In this document: positions 8,808 to 17,817 of the stretch, piece by piece
Position numbering within the stretch: the first letter of the stretch is position 1
Layout: every line of letters starts with the position of its first letter
Source of the DNA: JAMLHH01 sp964653095
GTDB taxonomy: Bacteria; Bacteroidota; Bacteroidia; Chitinophagales; JADIYW01
Assembly (NCBI GenBank): GCA_964653095.1
Contig: CAZZEH010000012.1
Location: forward strand, 1 to 64,000
Direction: 5' to 3'
DNA length: 64,000 nucleotides
Program-made: the position numbers and the translations under genes
Notes under the pieces: model-generated
What the model was told of the DNA's origin: nothing
Database searches by the model: none
What the model saw: only the letters and a program-made list of their open reading frames with translations

Positions 8808-9206
8808 ATGAAGTTTTTTCTTTCCAAAAAGCAATCCTATCTGTTCTTGTTTTTGGGTATTCTCTGGATAGTTTTGGGTGTTTTAAGTATTTATATTGAG
8901 AATAAATCAAGGTGGTTTTGGGGAGCATTTATTCTTTTCGGAGTTTTTTATTCGGGAATGGGAATGATTGGAATCCGGAAAAGCTTTATCGACGTGACAG
9001 ACGATGTGCTGACCATTTGGGTGTATCGACCAAAAAAAATAAACTTGAAAAATCTTACAGAACTCAAGTACTTTGCCGGAAACTATATTTTTAAGTCCGG
9101 TGCCGATAAAGTGACTGTTCCCAAAAATTTTTTAACAAAACAATCTTTACCGAAATTCGACGAGTTTTTTAAAGAGCTCCAGTCTTCATTTACGGTTGAA
9201 GTTTAG
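8808..9206 (+). CDS. Small membrane protein, unknown function
   Basis: 132 residues. Two hydrophobic helices (about 10-28 and 34-54) are followed by a soluble domain of about 75 residues with alternating strands, resembling bacterial PH-like domains in layout only. I do not recognise the family. It has its own predicted promoter and ends 2 bp before the convergent SDR gene. Confidence 0.7.
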   Translation: MKFFLSKKQSYLFLFLGILWIVLGVLSIYIENKSRWFWGAFILFGVFYSGMGMIGIRKSFIDVTDDVLTIWVYRPKKINLKNLTELKYFAGNYIFKSGADKVTVPKNFLTKQSLPKFDEFFKELQSSFTVEV

Positions 9207-9208
9207 CC

Positions 9209-9916
9209 TTATTTTACAGGAGGTTTGGCAGGTCGAATTTCCACCTTGCTCGGCAGGGCGCGCGGATTCATATTCAGTAAGTCAAAAATCAGCTGACCCA
9301 TATCTTCGGGCTGGATTTTCCAACTGTCTTTCTCATTTGGTATATGCTCGTTGAAATGACTGGTGACGGAGCCCGGCAGGATAGCCGTGACCTTGACATC
9401 TTTATGCCTTAAGTCGAGCATAAGTGCCTGAGTAAAACCGACCACGGCAAATTTACTTGCATTGTAGGCAGTGCCTTTTTCAAAAAAGTTAATTCCGGCG
9501 AGGCTGGCAATGGTAAAGATGTAACCTTTCGTTTGCTTAATGGCTTCCACAGAAGCTTTTACACTGTTAAACACACCTGTAACATTTGTATCTATCACAT
9601 TATTCCAGTCGGAATAAGCCAGTTCTTCTATAGGAGCGAAAACACCCAATCCGGCATTGGCAATCAGAATATCCAATCGTCCCCAATGTTTTAGGATTTT
9701 CTCCACTGCTTCAATCTCATCATTTGGGTTTCGCACATCGGATTGTATAGCCAAAACCTGATTGATATCTGTAGAAATTTCACGGGCAGATTCCTGAGCT
9801 GCTTTTAAACTTCTGCTGCTCACCGCTACTCTGTAATTTCTCTCAGCAAGATATTGAGCAATTCCCTTTCCGATACCCTTGCTTCCGCCGGTGATATAGA
9901 CAACTTTTTGTTCCAT
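9209..9916 (-). CDS. SDR family oxidoreductase
   Basis: Classical short-chain dehydrogenase/reductase of 235 residues. Seen: the cofactor motif TGGSKGIGKG (about 10-19), NAG in the middle of the Rossmann fold, a catalytic Ser in TIASLAG, and Y-x-x-x-K in TAYNASKFA. The Arg/Ser residues after the second strand (SSRS) suggest NADP(H). Closest in pattern to 3-ketoacyl-ACP reductase-like SDRs, but the substrate cannot be inferred. It is a single gene, divergent from the DsbA-family gene. Confidence 0.92.
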   Translation of the reverse strand: MEQKVVYITGGSKGIGKGIAQYLAERNYRVAVSSRSLKAAQESAREISTDINQVLAIQSDVRNPNDEIEAVEKILKHWGRLDILIANAGLGVFAPIEELAYSDWNNVIDTNVTGVFNSVKASVEAIKQTKGYIFTIASLAGINFFEKGTAYNASKFAVVGFTQALMLDLRHKDVKVTAILPGSVTSHFNEHIPNEKDSWKIQPEDMGQLIFDLLNMNPRALPSKVEIRPAKPPVK

Positions 9917-10054
9917 AGACTGATTTTATCCCTAACATACACAGACAGGATATGTTTTGAAAATATTCCTTTCAATCTGGCAAACATTCAAGTGTTTGAG
10001 AGAAGACCGGTTAAACTTTTATCTGAGATTCATGTTTAGAAGTAATAATCCAAA

Positions 10055-10798
10055 ATGAAAATGAAGAACACAAATAAATTACACGTAGAGATTTGGAGTG
10101 ATGTGGTCTGCCCGTTTTGCTATATCGGGAAAAAGAATTACGAAATAGCTTTGAAAGACTTTGCTCATGCACATGAACTGGAAGTAGAATTTAAAAGTTA
10201 TCAGTTAGACCCTGACTTTGTTCAGACTACCGGAGAAAAAGCAGATGCGAAAGCTGCACTCGCAATGAAGTATGGTCGCTCCTTACAGGAAATTGACCAA
10301 ATGTATGAACATATTACCCGTACTGCTTCGGATGCCGGACTGGAATATCATTTGGATGATGCCATTCGTTTCAACACACTTGATGCCCACCGAATCGGGC
10401 AGGTGGCAAAGGAAAAAGGATTGGATTATGAATATTATAATGCTCTGTTTAAAGCTTATTTTACAGATTCCAAAGATTTGGGACAATCTGAAGTACTCAG
10501 GCAGGAAGCATTAAATGTCGGGTTGTCCGAAGAGGATATCCAAAAAGCCCTTAGCGGGGATGAATATGCCTATAAAGTCAAACAGGATATAGCCGAAGGT
10601 CAGAATCTTGGAGTCAAAGGCGTGCCGTTTTTTGTGTTTAACAGGAGATACGGAGTGTCCGGTGCTCAGCCTGTCCCGGTTTTCCTGGATACCATGCAAA
10701 AAGCTTATGACGACTGGAAAAAATCTCTTGCCCCGGAGATAAAAACAGTAGGGGATTCAGATGCCGCTGCCTGTGATATTGACGGGAATTGTGATTAA
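10055..10798 (+). CDS. DsbA family oxidoreductase (FrnE-like)
   Basis: 247-residue thioredoxin-fold protein with the active site C19-P-F-C22 directly after strand 1, and the cis-Pro in GVKGVPFFVF (about 185-195). The FrnE-like group is cytoplasmic, and no signal peptide is seen. Another Met codon two codons downstream could be the start. The C-terminus carries two extra Cys (ACDIDGNCD), which might form a second disulfide. Members act as disulfide isomerases or 2-hydroxychromene-2-carboxylate isomerase-like enzymes. Confidence 0.9.
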   Translation: MKMKNTNKLHVEIWSDVVCPFCYIGKKNYEIALKDFAHAHELEVEFKSYQLDPDFVQTTGEKADAKAALAMKYGRSLQEIDQMYEHITRTASDAGLEYHLDDAIRFNTLDAHRIGQVAKEKGLDYEYYNALFKAYFTDSKDLGQSEVLRQEALNVGLSEEDIQKALSGDEYAYKVKQDIAEGQNLGVKGVPFFVFNRRYGVSGAQPVPVFLDTMQKAYDDWKKSLAPEIKTVGDSDAAACDIDGNCD

Positions 10799-10855
10799 GA
10801 GTCGTTTATCGGGAAAGATTTACACACTTAGTGCCCTTGGGGAAGTAAGTATTGA

Positions 10856-11080
10856 TTACTCTATCACTTCTATCACTTTTACCGGACAGACTTCGGCAGC
10901 CGCCTTATTTACCTCAACTGCGGTGTCAGGGATTTTTAATACCCAATTTCCCCTTTTATCCGTAGCGCCGAGTAGTACCGCTTTTCCGTCTTTTTTGGAC
11001 ATACGCCAAAACTCGGGAGCAACTTCTACGCAGTAATTACAGCCGATGCATTTATTTCTTCTGTGAACAATGGTCGCCAT
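10856..11080 (-). CDS. Ferredoxin, single 4Fe-4S cluster
   Basis: 74-residue ferredoxin with C11-x2-C14-x2-C17 near the N-terminus and the fourth ligand in C65-P, the pattern of a monocluster ferredoxin. It starts 5 bp after the U32 protein stop codon on the same strand, so the two are almost certainly co-transcribed. The pairing suggests it donates electrons to the U32 protein or supports its Fe-S chemistry (inference). Confidence 0.9.
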   Translation of the reverse strand: MATIVHRRNKCIGCNYCVEVAPEFWRMSKKDGKAVLLGATDKRGNWVLKIPDTAVEVNKAAAEVCPVKVIEVIE

Positions 11081-11085
11081 TTCGA

Positions 11086-12348
11086 TTACTGTGGTACAGC
11101 TTCTTCTGTCGGAACTATTTTATACAGTTTGTCATTGGGTCTGATTTTAGCATCCAATTTGATGCTGCAATTTTGCCCTTTGGTAGCTGTTTGTATTCTT
11201 CCGCTCTCTCCGTGAAGCTCTTCCACATAAGCTTCTATTGCGCCGGTTGTCGGGCCTGTGACTAAAATTCTGTCTCCGACATTCAGAGAATAGGTTTCAA
11301 TTTTAAATTCGGCCACTCCGATTTTGTCGTAATACTTTTTGTTTTTGCCCAAATAAACTTTTCTCGTAGTAGCTTTCGACCCGTAAGTGTCATTCCATTC
11401 TCCGAGTTTTTTGCCGAGATAATATCCTGACCAAAAACCTCTGTTAAATACTTCTTTGAGACGGGTCATCCATTCTTCTGTTTTCTCCGGAGTGTACGTG
11501 CCGTTTTCGCAGGCTTCAATCGCTTCTTTATAGCATTCTACAGTGGTTTTGACATATTCCGGCCCTTTGCCCCGGCCTTCTATTTTCATCACGGTAATGC
11601 CCGATTCAATGACTTTATCCAAAAAATCTATCGTACACAAATCCTGTGCGGACATGATGTATTCATTTTCGATTGCGAGTTCATTACCACTTTCCTGATC
11701 AATCACTTTATAGGTTCGTCTGCAGTTTTGTACACAGGCACCGCGATTAGCCGAAGCATTATCGGAATGCAGACTTAAATAGCATTTTCCTGAAACTGCC
11801 ATACAAAGAGCTCCGTGAACGAAAATTTCTATTTCGATAAGTCTTCCGGAAGGACCGCAAATCTGCTCCTTCTTTATTTGGTCGGTAATGTATTTCACCT
11901 GTTGCAGGCTCAATTCTCTCGACAAAACAATCGTGTCGGCAAAGAGAGCGTAAAATCGCACCGTTTCAATATTGGTGACATTGACCTGAGTGGAAATGTG
12001 CACTTCCAGACCGAGTCCTCTCGCCATAGCAATGACAGCCTGATCTGCGGCTATGACCGCGGTGATATCGGCTTCTTTTACTTCTTTGAGTACATTTCTG
12101 ACCGCAGATAAATCGTGATCATATACAATGGTATTGAGAGTCAGATAGGAGCGGACACCGTTTTCTTTGCAGATTTTGGAAATTTCAGGGAGGTCTCCGA
12201 GAGTAAAGTTCATGGTCGCTCTTGCCCGCATATTGAACTGATCCACGCCAAAATATACGGAATCGGCTCCTGCATGTATGGCAGCCATTAATTGCTCAAA
12301 ACCACCCGCAGGTGCCATTAATTCAATCTTACCTTCCTGTTTACGCAT
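11086..12348 (-). CDS. U32 family protein (TrhP/YegQ-like)
   Basis: 420 residues. The N-terminal TIM-barrel-like domain starts ELMAPAGGFEQLMAAI, and the U32 signature is present (E-I-F-V-H-G-A-L-C-M-A-V-S-G-K-C) followed by N-R-G-A-C-V-Q-N-C-R, giving four conserved Cys. A C-terminal beta domain (about 330-415) matches the longer TrhP-like form. Family members once called collagenases are now known in several cases to hydroxylate tRNA uridine-34 (TrhP) or 23S rRNA (RlhA). TrhP is the closer match by length. A ferredoxin follows in the same operon. Confidence 0.88.
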   Translation of the reverse strand: MRKQEGKIELMAPAGGFEQLMAAIHAGADSVYFGVDQFNMRARATMNFTLGDLPEISKICKENGVRSYLTLNTIVYDHDLSAVRNVLKEVKEADITAVIAADQAVIAMARGLGLEVHISTQVNVTNIETVRFYALFADTIVLSRELSLQQVKYITDQIKKEQICGPSGRLIEIEIFVHGALCMAVSGKCYLSLHSDNASANRGACVQNCRRTYKVIDQESGNELAIENEYIMSAQDLCTIDFLDKVIESGITVMKIEGRGKGPEYVKTTVECYKEAIEACENGTYTPEKTEEWMTRLKEVFNRGFWSGYYLGKKLGEWNDTYGSKATTRKVYLGKNKKYYDKIGVAEFKIETYSLNVGDRILVTGPTTGAIEAYVEELHGESGRIQTATKGQNCSIKLDAKIRPNDKLYKIVPTEEAVPQ

Positions 12349-12487
12349 GACAAATATTTATACAAAATTAAGAAAAATTGTGTTTGAACCCGGATTATGC
12401 ATTAGATTTCGTGATGAGAATCAAAAGAGCAATAAATCGGGGACTTATTATCGAAAAGTATAGGCGCAGTTATGACTACAAAGGGCT

Positions 12488-12567
12488 GTCCCTGAGGTGA
12501 CTCTCGAAGGGACATTCCGATTACGTAGCTTCGGGTTGCTTCGCCCTCAGCCACCACGAATCGGAAT
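12488..12567. repeat. REP-like palindromic element
   Basis: Two nested inverted repeats: GTCCCT (12488-12493) with AGGGAC (12508-12513), and ATTCCGATT (12514-12522) with AATCGGAAT (12559-12567). The interior carries CTTCGGGTTGCTTCG and CTCAGCCACC, which recur in similar form in the interval 51.47-51.93 kb. This marks it as a member of a dispersed family. Confidence 0.6.
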
Positions 12568-12617
12568 AGATTTTCTAATACATAATCCGGGCTGAATAGG
12601 AGTTTCTTTATTTCAGT

Positions 12618-12653
12618 AAAAAACGGCCCAAACTTTTGATTTGGACCGTTTTG
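12618..12653 (-). terminator. Rho-independent terminator of the M16 peptidase gene
   Basis: CGGCCCAAA (12624-12632) pairs with TTTGGACCG (12640-12648) with one mismatch. A and T runs on both sides make it work in either direction. It lies about 40 bp after the M16 stop codon. Confidence 0.8.
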
Positions 12654-12689
12654 TGCAACTTCTAAAAAGTGTTGCTTGCTTTTTTGCCT

Positions 12690-15587
12690 TTATTCCTCAG
12701 GGTTCATGACTATCCGGATGAAATTGTCTCCGGAGAAATAAGTTTGAGCAGCCTGAATAATTTCTTTATTCGTAATGGAATCCAGTGCTTTAATAAAAGA
12801 ATCGCTGTCTTCTATAGGCTCGTTATAATTGGCGGATTCTTTAATCACTTTTGTCCAATATGAATTTTCTTTCAGATTGGTCTCTCTTTTTCTTTTGATA
12901 GTTTCTTTGACCTTGTTAAGGGTTGTTTCGTCTGAACCGTTCTTTTTAATCAGTTCAATGACTTCCATAGCTTCTTTTTCGATATCGTCTGCATTAGGCG
13001 GATCTACATTGTAAGTAATCAGAGCAAAATACTCCGGACTTGGTTCACGTTTGAACTGGCTTTGTACGCCCACGCCATACACGCCGCCCTTGTCTTCTCT
13101 CAGCTTTTCTCTCAGTTTAATATCTGTTACAGAAATTAAAACATTTAGCAATAATTCTTTGTCTTTGCTCCATTCCTGTGTGCCGCTGTACGTGAAAATG
13201 ACATTTGTTTTAGGAGCCGTACCCATTTGAACGGTTTTGTTAACTTTCCCTTTCGCGATATGGACACCGCTATCTTTCCAGTTTTCTTTTTCTCCCGGTT
13301 GTGACGGAAGTGAAGCAATGTATTTTTCAACAAGCTGTTTTAACTCAACTTCATCTGCATTTCCTACAATGACAAATTTAAAGTCTGCGGCATTTGCAAA
13401 TCTTTCAGAATAAAACTTCACTGCCTTGTTCAGGTCTATCTTGTCAAAATCCTCGGCTTTTGGAAAGCTTCTTCTAATATTATCGGGATACATTGTTTCC
13501 ACTATCAGCTTTTGAAAATAGATACTCGGATTTGACAGCAGATTGGAATACAGAGATTTGTTTTTGGTCACATAGGATGCATACGCATTTTCATCTTTCC
13601 GCGGAGCTGTAAAATTGAGGTAAATCAATTGCAGCAGAGTTTCAAAATCTTTCGGAGTAGAAGTGGCAGATATTCCTTCTTCTAATTCCAAAATGAAAGG
13701 AGCAGAACGCACATTTTTGCCTGAAAGTGCTCGGCTCAAAGATATAGCATCAAATTCTCCGTAACCACTTTCACCGACTAACGGCGCTGCATTGGATATA
13801 CTGTAAAAATCCTCATCAGAATAGAGGGAAGTACCGCCTTTACTGAAAGCTTCTACAAGTATCTCATCGTTCTGAAAATCAGTAGATTTGATATATACTT
13901 CCACGCCGTTGCTCAAAGTCCATTTCTGCACCTGATTTTTTTCATCGTCTTCTGTTTTTATGACTTTACCTGCCTGTGGTTCGGATGGCAATAGATTTGC
14001 AGCAATCTCAACTTCTTCTACCGGGTCCAATTCTGACTGTTCTACTTCTTTCTTTATTTCAAGAATTTTTTCTTTCGACGGCAAAATCCCCTTGTCTCTT
14101 TCCGGAGCTGTGATAATTACCACGGAGTTGTTTTGAGTAATCAGTTTCTGAATGTCCGCATTTATCTCGGAAACTTTTAAAGTAGGTGCAAAAACCTGGA
14201 GTAATTGGTTTTCTATTTCAATTCCCGGAGCAGTTTGTCCTTCAAGATAATATTCCACATATTCATTTGCATACACAGAAGATTCTGTTTTATCTTTTTC
14301 TCTCAATGCAGTTTCAAATTCAGAATGAATCTGTGCAAGAGCACGGTCAAACTCGCCTTGCGTAAAACCGTATCGATAGGCTCTGTACTGTTCTTCGTAC
14401 AGTGTTCTTATCATGTCTTCCACTTTGTCGGATGTGCCGATTGCCAAATTCACAAAAGCATCTAAGTTTCTCAGTTGACGGCTATAGTTGGAGATTGCCA
14501 TAAAGAACGGAGGTGCCGGATTTTGCAGAATTTCTTTAAACCGCTCATTGAGCATGGTGTTTATAATCTGCTGTTTCAGATAATCTCTGTATCCGACAAC
14601 TGTGTTGTTGTTCATAGGCGGATGTTTCTCAAATATAATTGCCTGTGTGTAAGGTGCCTCTTTGTCCGTTACGATTTTGACCAAAGTTTCCGGATGCGGC
14701 GGAATAGGATATACTTCTTTCTTTCTCGGGGATTCGACTTTTTTCAACGAAGAAAATCTGCGGATAACTTCCTGTTCCATTTCTTTCGGATCAAAATCTC
14801 CCACAAGAATAACAGCCATTAAGTCCGGTCTGTACCAATCCTGATAAAATCTTCCCAATAATTCGCGGTTGGCACCTGTGATGGTAGCTGTATCGCCAAT
14901 CGGAAGTCTGTCCGGATATCTTGAGTTGTGAAACAGTACCGGGAAAAACTCATTCTGCATTCTCTGCATTGGACCAAGCGAGTTTCTCCACTCGGAAAGC
15001 ACTACGCCTTTTTCTTTTGTAATCTCTTCTGCAGGCAGAGTCAAACCGTTCGCCCAGTCTTCCATTATCAGGAGGGCGGTATCAATGATTCCTTTTTTGT
15101 CGGTAGGCACCTGCAACATATAAACAGTCTCGTCGAAGCTGGTATAGGCATTGAGATGAGGACCGAACTGTACTCCGATTCCTTCTACATAATGAATCAA
15201 ATCGTTTTCTTTGAAATTCTTACTGCCGTTGAAAGCCATGTGCTCTAAAAAGTGAGCCAGACCTTTTTGATCATCATCTTCCTGAATGGAACCTGCATTT
15301 ACAGCAAGTCTCAGCTCCATTCTGTTTTCCGGCTTAGCATTTTGACGGATAAAATATTTCATACCGTTTGGAAGGGTTCCTGTCACCACTTCAGGGTCAA
15401 GCGGCAACTCCTGTAATTCGGGACTAACCGGTTCCTGAGGTGTTTTTTCTTCGATTACAGCCGCACTTTTCTGTGGCTGAGCCGGGGTGGCTGGCTGACT
15501 GCTTCCTTCTGCGGGTTTTGGTGTTTTGCAGGAAACAAAAATGAATGCTGCAATTCCCAAAAGCTGAATAATTTTCGTTTTTGACAT
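12690..15587 (-). CDS. M16 family zinc metallopeptidase, lipoprotein
   Basis: 965-residue pitrilysin-type protease with two M16 repeats. A type II signal peptide ends at the lipobox FVSC (C20), so the protein is probably anchored in the outer membrane or periplasm. A Pro/Ala/Gln-rich linker (about 25-60) precedes the first catalytic half, which carries the inverted zinc motif H112-F-L-E115-H116. The second half (about 560-960) lacks an HxxEH, as usual for two-domain M16 proteins. Such enzymes degrade peptides; the natural substrate here is unknown. A terminator follows the stop codon. Confidence 0.93.
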   Translation of the reverse strand: MSKTKIIQLLGIAAFIFVSCKTPKPAEGSSQPATPAQPQKSAAVIEEKTPQEPVSPELQELPLDPEVVTGTLPNGMKYFIRQNAKPENRMELRLAVNAGSIQEDDDQKGLAHFLEHMAFNGSKNFKENDLIHYVEGIGVQFGPHLNAYTSFDETVYMLQVPTDKKGIIDTALLIMEDWANGLTLPAEEITKEKGVVLSEWRNSLGPMQRMQNEFFPVLFHNSRYPDRLPIGDTATITGANRELLGRFYQDWYRPDLMAVILVGDFDPKEMEQEVIRRFSSLKKVESPRKKEVYPIPPHPETLVKIVTDKEAPYTQAIIFEKHPPMNNNTVVGYRDYLKQQIINTMLNERFKEILQNPAPPFFMAISNYSRQLRNLDAFVNLAIGTSDKVEDMIRTLYEEQYRAYRYGFTQGEFDRALAQIHSEFETALREKDKTESSVYANEYVEYYLEGQTAPGIEIENQLLQVFAPTLKVSEINADIQKLITQNNSVVIITAPERDKGILPSKEKILEIKKEVEQSELDPVEEVEIAANLLPSEPQAGKVIKTEDDEKNQVQKWTLSNGVEVYIKSTDFQNDEILVEAFSKGGTSLYSDEDFYSISNAAPLVGESGYGEFDAISLSRALSGKNVRSAPFILELEEGISATSTPKDFETLLQLIYLNFTAPRKDENAYASYVTKNKSLYSNLLSNPSIYFQKLIVETMYPDNIRRSFPKAEDFDKIDLNKAVKFYSERFANAADFKFVIVGNADEVELKQLVEKYIASLPSQPGEKENWKDSGVHIAKGKVNKTVQMGTAPKTNVIFTYSGTQEWSKDKELLLNVLISVTDIKLREKLREDKGGVYGVGVQSQFKREPSPEYFALITYNVDPPNADDIEKEAMEVIELIKKNGSDETTLNKVKETIKRKRETNLKENSYWTKVIKESANYNEPIEDSDSFIKALDSITNKEIIQAAQTYFSGDNFIRIVMNPEE

Positions 15588-15681
15588 AAATGGAATTTTT
15601 ATAATAAGATAGACTTTAAAATAGAGTATAAAGGTACTGTTTTTCCACTAAAGAGGGTTGGACCATTTTGAAAAAGTATTT

Positions 15682-16206
15682 TTACCTGTCTATCAGCGGC
15701 AAATATCTCTCCTGAATTACTTTGAAGTGGTGGGACTCGTGTCCGGCAATGACATATCCCAAAGTTCTGACGCTGAATTCATTTCCGTTTATTTTCCCTA
15801 CTGTATGAATAGCCTGAGGCGAAAAGCCTTTAAACAGAAAATAGGTGCTGATTCTCACGGAAACTAATTCTTCCACCAAGTCGCTCACAGGGCGATCATT
15901 GGCAAAACTCAGAGTGGCATATTTATCTTCGTTAAATCCCGGCAAATCTATCAGGTCCTGTCTGGCGAATGTCAATGCACGATAGCACATAATTCGCTCG
16001 GTATCAATAATATGCTGAATGACTTCGTTCAGTGACCACTTACCCGGAAAATAGGCCTGACGATGCAGCTTTTCCCATTTGTCAATAGATATATCCTGTA
16101 GTCTTTTAATAGATTCTTTAAAAACCTGAATGAGATCATCACTGTCCACAGAGTCTATGTATTCGTGGTAAGATTCGGGTGCTACAAGCAGTTCACTGAG
16201 TTTCAT
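15682..16206 (-). CDS. DinB family protein
   Basis: 174-residue four-helix-bundle protein. The metal-binding His triad of the DinB/YfiT fold is visible: one His in QHIIDTER and two in the C-terminal GHESHHFKVI. DinB-like enzymes use metal and often a low-molecular-weight thiol to transfer or conjugate substrates. The function is unknown. It is divergent from aroC, with less than 80 bp between the starts. Confidence 0.88.
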   Translation of the reverse strand: MKLSELLVAPESYHEYIDSVDSDDLIQVFKESIKRLQDISIDKWEKLHRQAYFPGKWSLNEVIQHIIDTERIMCYRALTFARQDLIDLPGFNEDKYATLSFANDRPVSDLVEELVSVRISTYFLFKGFSPQAIHTVGKINGNEFSVRTLGYVIAGHESHHFKVIQERYLPLIDR

Positions 16207-16270
16207 ATAGCTAAAGTAATAAATTTAAACTCATGAAGACTGAATTTTATAAATGTATGTTTTTAAAAAT

Positions 16271-16278
16271 TATCTTTG
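16271..16278 (+). promoter_or_regulatory. -7 promoter box TATCTTTG of aroC
   Basis: A perfect match to TAnnTTTG ends 4 bp before the ATG at 16283. This places the transcription start at or next to the start codon. It supports that ATG rather than an earlier in-frame ATG at 16253, which would lie upstream of the box. Confidence 0.6.
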
Positions 16279-16282
16279 CAGC

Positions 16283-17365
16283 ATGGCAGCAGGAAATACT
16301 TTTGGACAGATGTTTCGCATTACTACGTTTGGCGAATCACACGGAAAAGGGATAGGGGTAATTATAGACGGTTGTCCGGCTGGACTGAAGTTGGATTTGG
16401 AAGTTATACAATACGATTTGGACAGGCGAAGACCCGGGCAGTCAAGAATTGTCACCCAACGAAAAGAAAGTGATACTGCCGAAATTCTTTCAGGTGTTTT
16501 TGAAGGTGTCACACAGGGAACTCCAATAGGTATCGTTATTTATAACTCCGATCAAAAATCAAAAGATTACGACCATATCAAAGATCGGTTCAGACCTTCA
16601 CATGCCGATTATACTTACACGGCCAAATACGGACACAGAGATTATCGTGGGGGTGGGAGAGCCTCCGCCCGGGAAACGGCTGCACGTGTAGCGGCAGGTG
16701 CAATTGCCAAACAGTTGCTATCTGAGGCAGGAGTCAGTTTTCATGCGTATGTATCCCAGGTGGGACCGATTAAATTGGGACTGTCACACGAAGAAGTTAA
16801 TCTGTCTTTAGTGGAATCCAATGAAGTTCGTTGTCCGGATGCCGATACGGCACAACGCATGATAAATTTGATTAAAGAAGTGAGAAAAGACGGTGATACC
16901 ATAGGCGGCGTAGTAACCTGTGTCATAAAAGGAATGCCGGCCGGTATAGGTGAGCCTGTTTTTGATAAACTTCATGCCGATTTGGGAAAAGCCATGCTGA
17001 GTATCAATGCCGTAAAAGGATTTGAGTACGGAAGCGGTTTTGCCGGTGTAGAAATGAGAGGCAGCGAACACAACGATCGATTTTATACGGAAGACGGAAA
17101 AATAAAAACCGAAACCAACCGAAGCGGAGGAATACAGGGCGGAATTTCCAATGGAATGGATATTTATTTTCGGGTGGCATTTAAGTCTGTGGCCACTGTG
17201 ATGAAGTCCCAGATGTCCGTAGATGAGGAAGGCAATGAAGTAGAAGTGTTGGGCAGAGGCAGACATGATCCATGCGTACTTCCGAGAGCCGTACCTATTG
17301 TGGAAGCAATGGCTGCTTTAGTCGTTGCCGATCACTGGCTGAGAAATAAGGCTTCAAAGATTTAA
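16283..17365 (+). CDS. aroC: Chorismate synthase
   Basis: Last enzyme of the shikimate pathway: converts 5-enolpyruvylshikimate 3-phosphate to chorismate with reduced flavin. The 360-residue form starts MAAGNTFGQMFRITTFGESHG, the family's usual N-terminus with the GESHG signature. A second signature region, HRDYRGGGRASARETAARVAAGA, is intact, as is a GRHDP segment near the C-terminus. An in-frame ATG at 16253 would add ten residues, but a promoter box lies in that stretch, so I prefer 16283. aroK and aroQ lie elsewhere in the window. Confidence 0.95.
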   Translation: MAAGNTFGQMFRITTFGESHGKGIGVIIDGCPAGLKLDLEVIQYDLDRRRPGQSRIVTQRKESDTAEILSGVFEGVTQGTPIGIVIYNSDQKSKDYDHIKDRFRPSHADYTYTAKYGHRDYRGGGRASARETAARVAAGAIAKQLLSEAGVSFHAYVSQVGPIKLGLSHEEVNLSLVESNEVRCPDADTAQRMINLIKEVRKDGDTIGGVVTCVIKGMPAGIGEPVFDKLHADLGKAMLSINAVKGFEYGSGFAGVEMRGSEHNDRFYTEDGKIKTETNRSGGIQGGISNGMDIYFRVAFKSVATVMKSQMSVDEEGNEVEVLGRGRHDPCVLPRAVPIVEAMAALVVADHWLRNKASKI

Positions 17366-17418
17366 CTGATGTATAACATAGGTGAAAAGCGCACCAAGCC
17401 ATCCTACCATTGAGACAC

Positions 17419-17455
17419 TTTCAGTTCGAAGGGCTCACTGACCGCAGCGTGACGG
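17419..17455 (+). repeat. Dispersed REP-like repeat (TTCAGTTCG type)
   Basis: TTCAGTTCGAAGGGCTCACT, continuing to GACCGCAG, matches similar stretches at 47,203-47,240 (same strand) and 49,029-49,072 (opposite strand). Its position between aroC and the toxin-antitoxin pair fits an intergenic repeat family. Confidence 0.6.
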
Positions 17456-17559
17456 GATTCAGTATGATTGTAGCCGAAACGCGAATAGTCGCCAAATATC
17501 TGTTTGTTTAAATTTATTCTATTCTCTCATCATTTATACACATTAATTCAAAAAGTGTG

Positions 17560-17567
17560 TATGTTTG
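17560..17567 (+). promoter_or_regulatory. -7 promoter box TATGTTTG of the toxin-antitoxin pair
   Basis: A perfect TAnnTTTG ends 4 bp before the GTG at 17572, implying a nearly leaderless mRNA and supporting that start over an earlier in-frame GTG at 17557. Confidence 0.55.
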
Positions 17568-17571
17568 TAAT

Positions 17572-17817
17572 GTGAAATCGAGAGTGAATATTACTATTGA
17601 CGAATCTGTTCTGCGAAAGATAAAAACCTATGCAGCCAAACAACAAATGAGTCTGTCTCAGATAATTGAAGACTATCTGAGAGGCTTAATTCATTCAAAG
17701 CCTTCGGATAAAACTATTTTGGATTTGGTGGACGAGTTACCGCCACATGATTTGGATGAGAATCTTGACCTGAAAGTATCATACTACGAAGCACAAAAAG
17801 ACAAGTATGACTTATAG
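17572..17817 (+). CDS. Antitoxin, ribbon-helix-helix-like (DUF6364 type)
   Basis: About 81 residues. The N-terminus R-V-N-I-T-I-D-E-S-V-L-R-K-I-K-T-Y-A has the beta strand and following helix of ribbon-helix-helix DNA-binding proteins, and the charged C-terminus would bind the toxin. I chose the GTG at 17572 because the promoter box precedes it; the longer frame begins at GTG 17557. The 3' end overlaps the PIN-domain gene by 11 bp, the usual arrangement of a type II pair. Autoregulation through the N-terminus is expected from the family. Confidence 0.82.
   Translation: MKSRVNITIDESVLRKIKTYAAKQQMSLSQIIEDYLRGLIHSKPSDKTILDLVDELPPHDLDENLDLKVSYYEAQKDKYDL

Larger units (their letters stand above)
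12349..12689. other. Gene-free interval with inverted repeats and a terminator
   Basis: About 340 bp between the starts and ends of two minus-strand genes. It holds an inverted-repeat element (12488-12567) and the terminator of the M16 gene (12618-12653). I see no credible small gene. Confidence 0.6.

Noticed and set aside
12488..12567. tRNA or small structured RNA gene
   Set aside because: The folds are simple inverted repeats without tRNA arms (no GGTTCGAATCC-like T loop), and related copies occur in other intergenic sites.
14205..15248. Plus-strand open frames opposite the M16 peptidase gene
   Set aside because: The M16 frame is intact with domain motifs; the opposite frames show no recognisable protein features.
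16253..16282. Longer aroC start at the upstream ATG
   Set aside because: A perfect -7 box lies inside the extra stretch and the added residues do not fit the family N-terminus.
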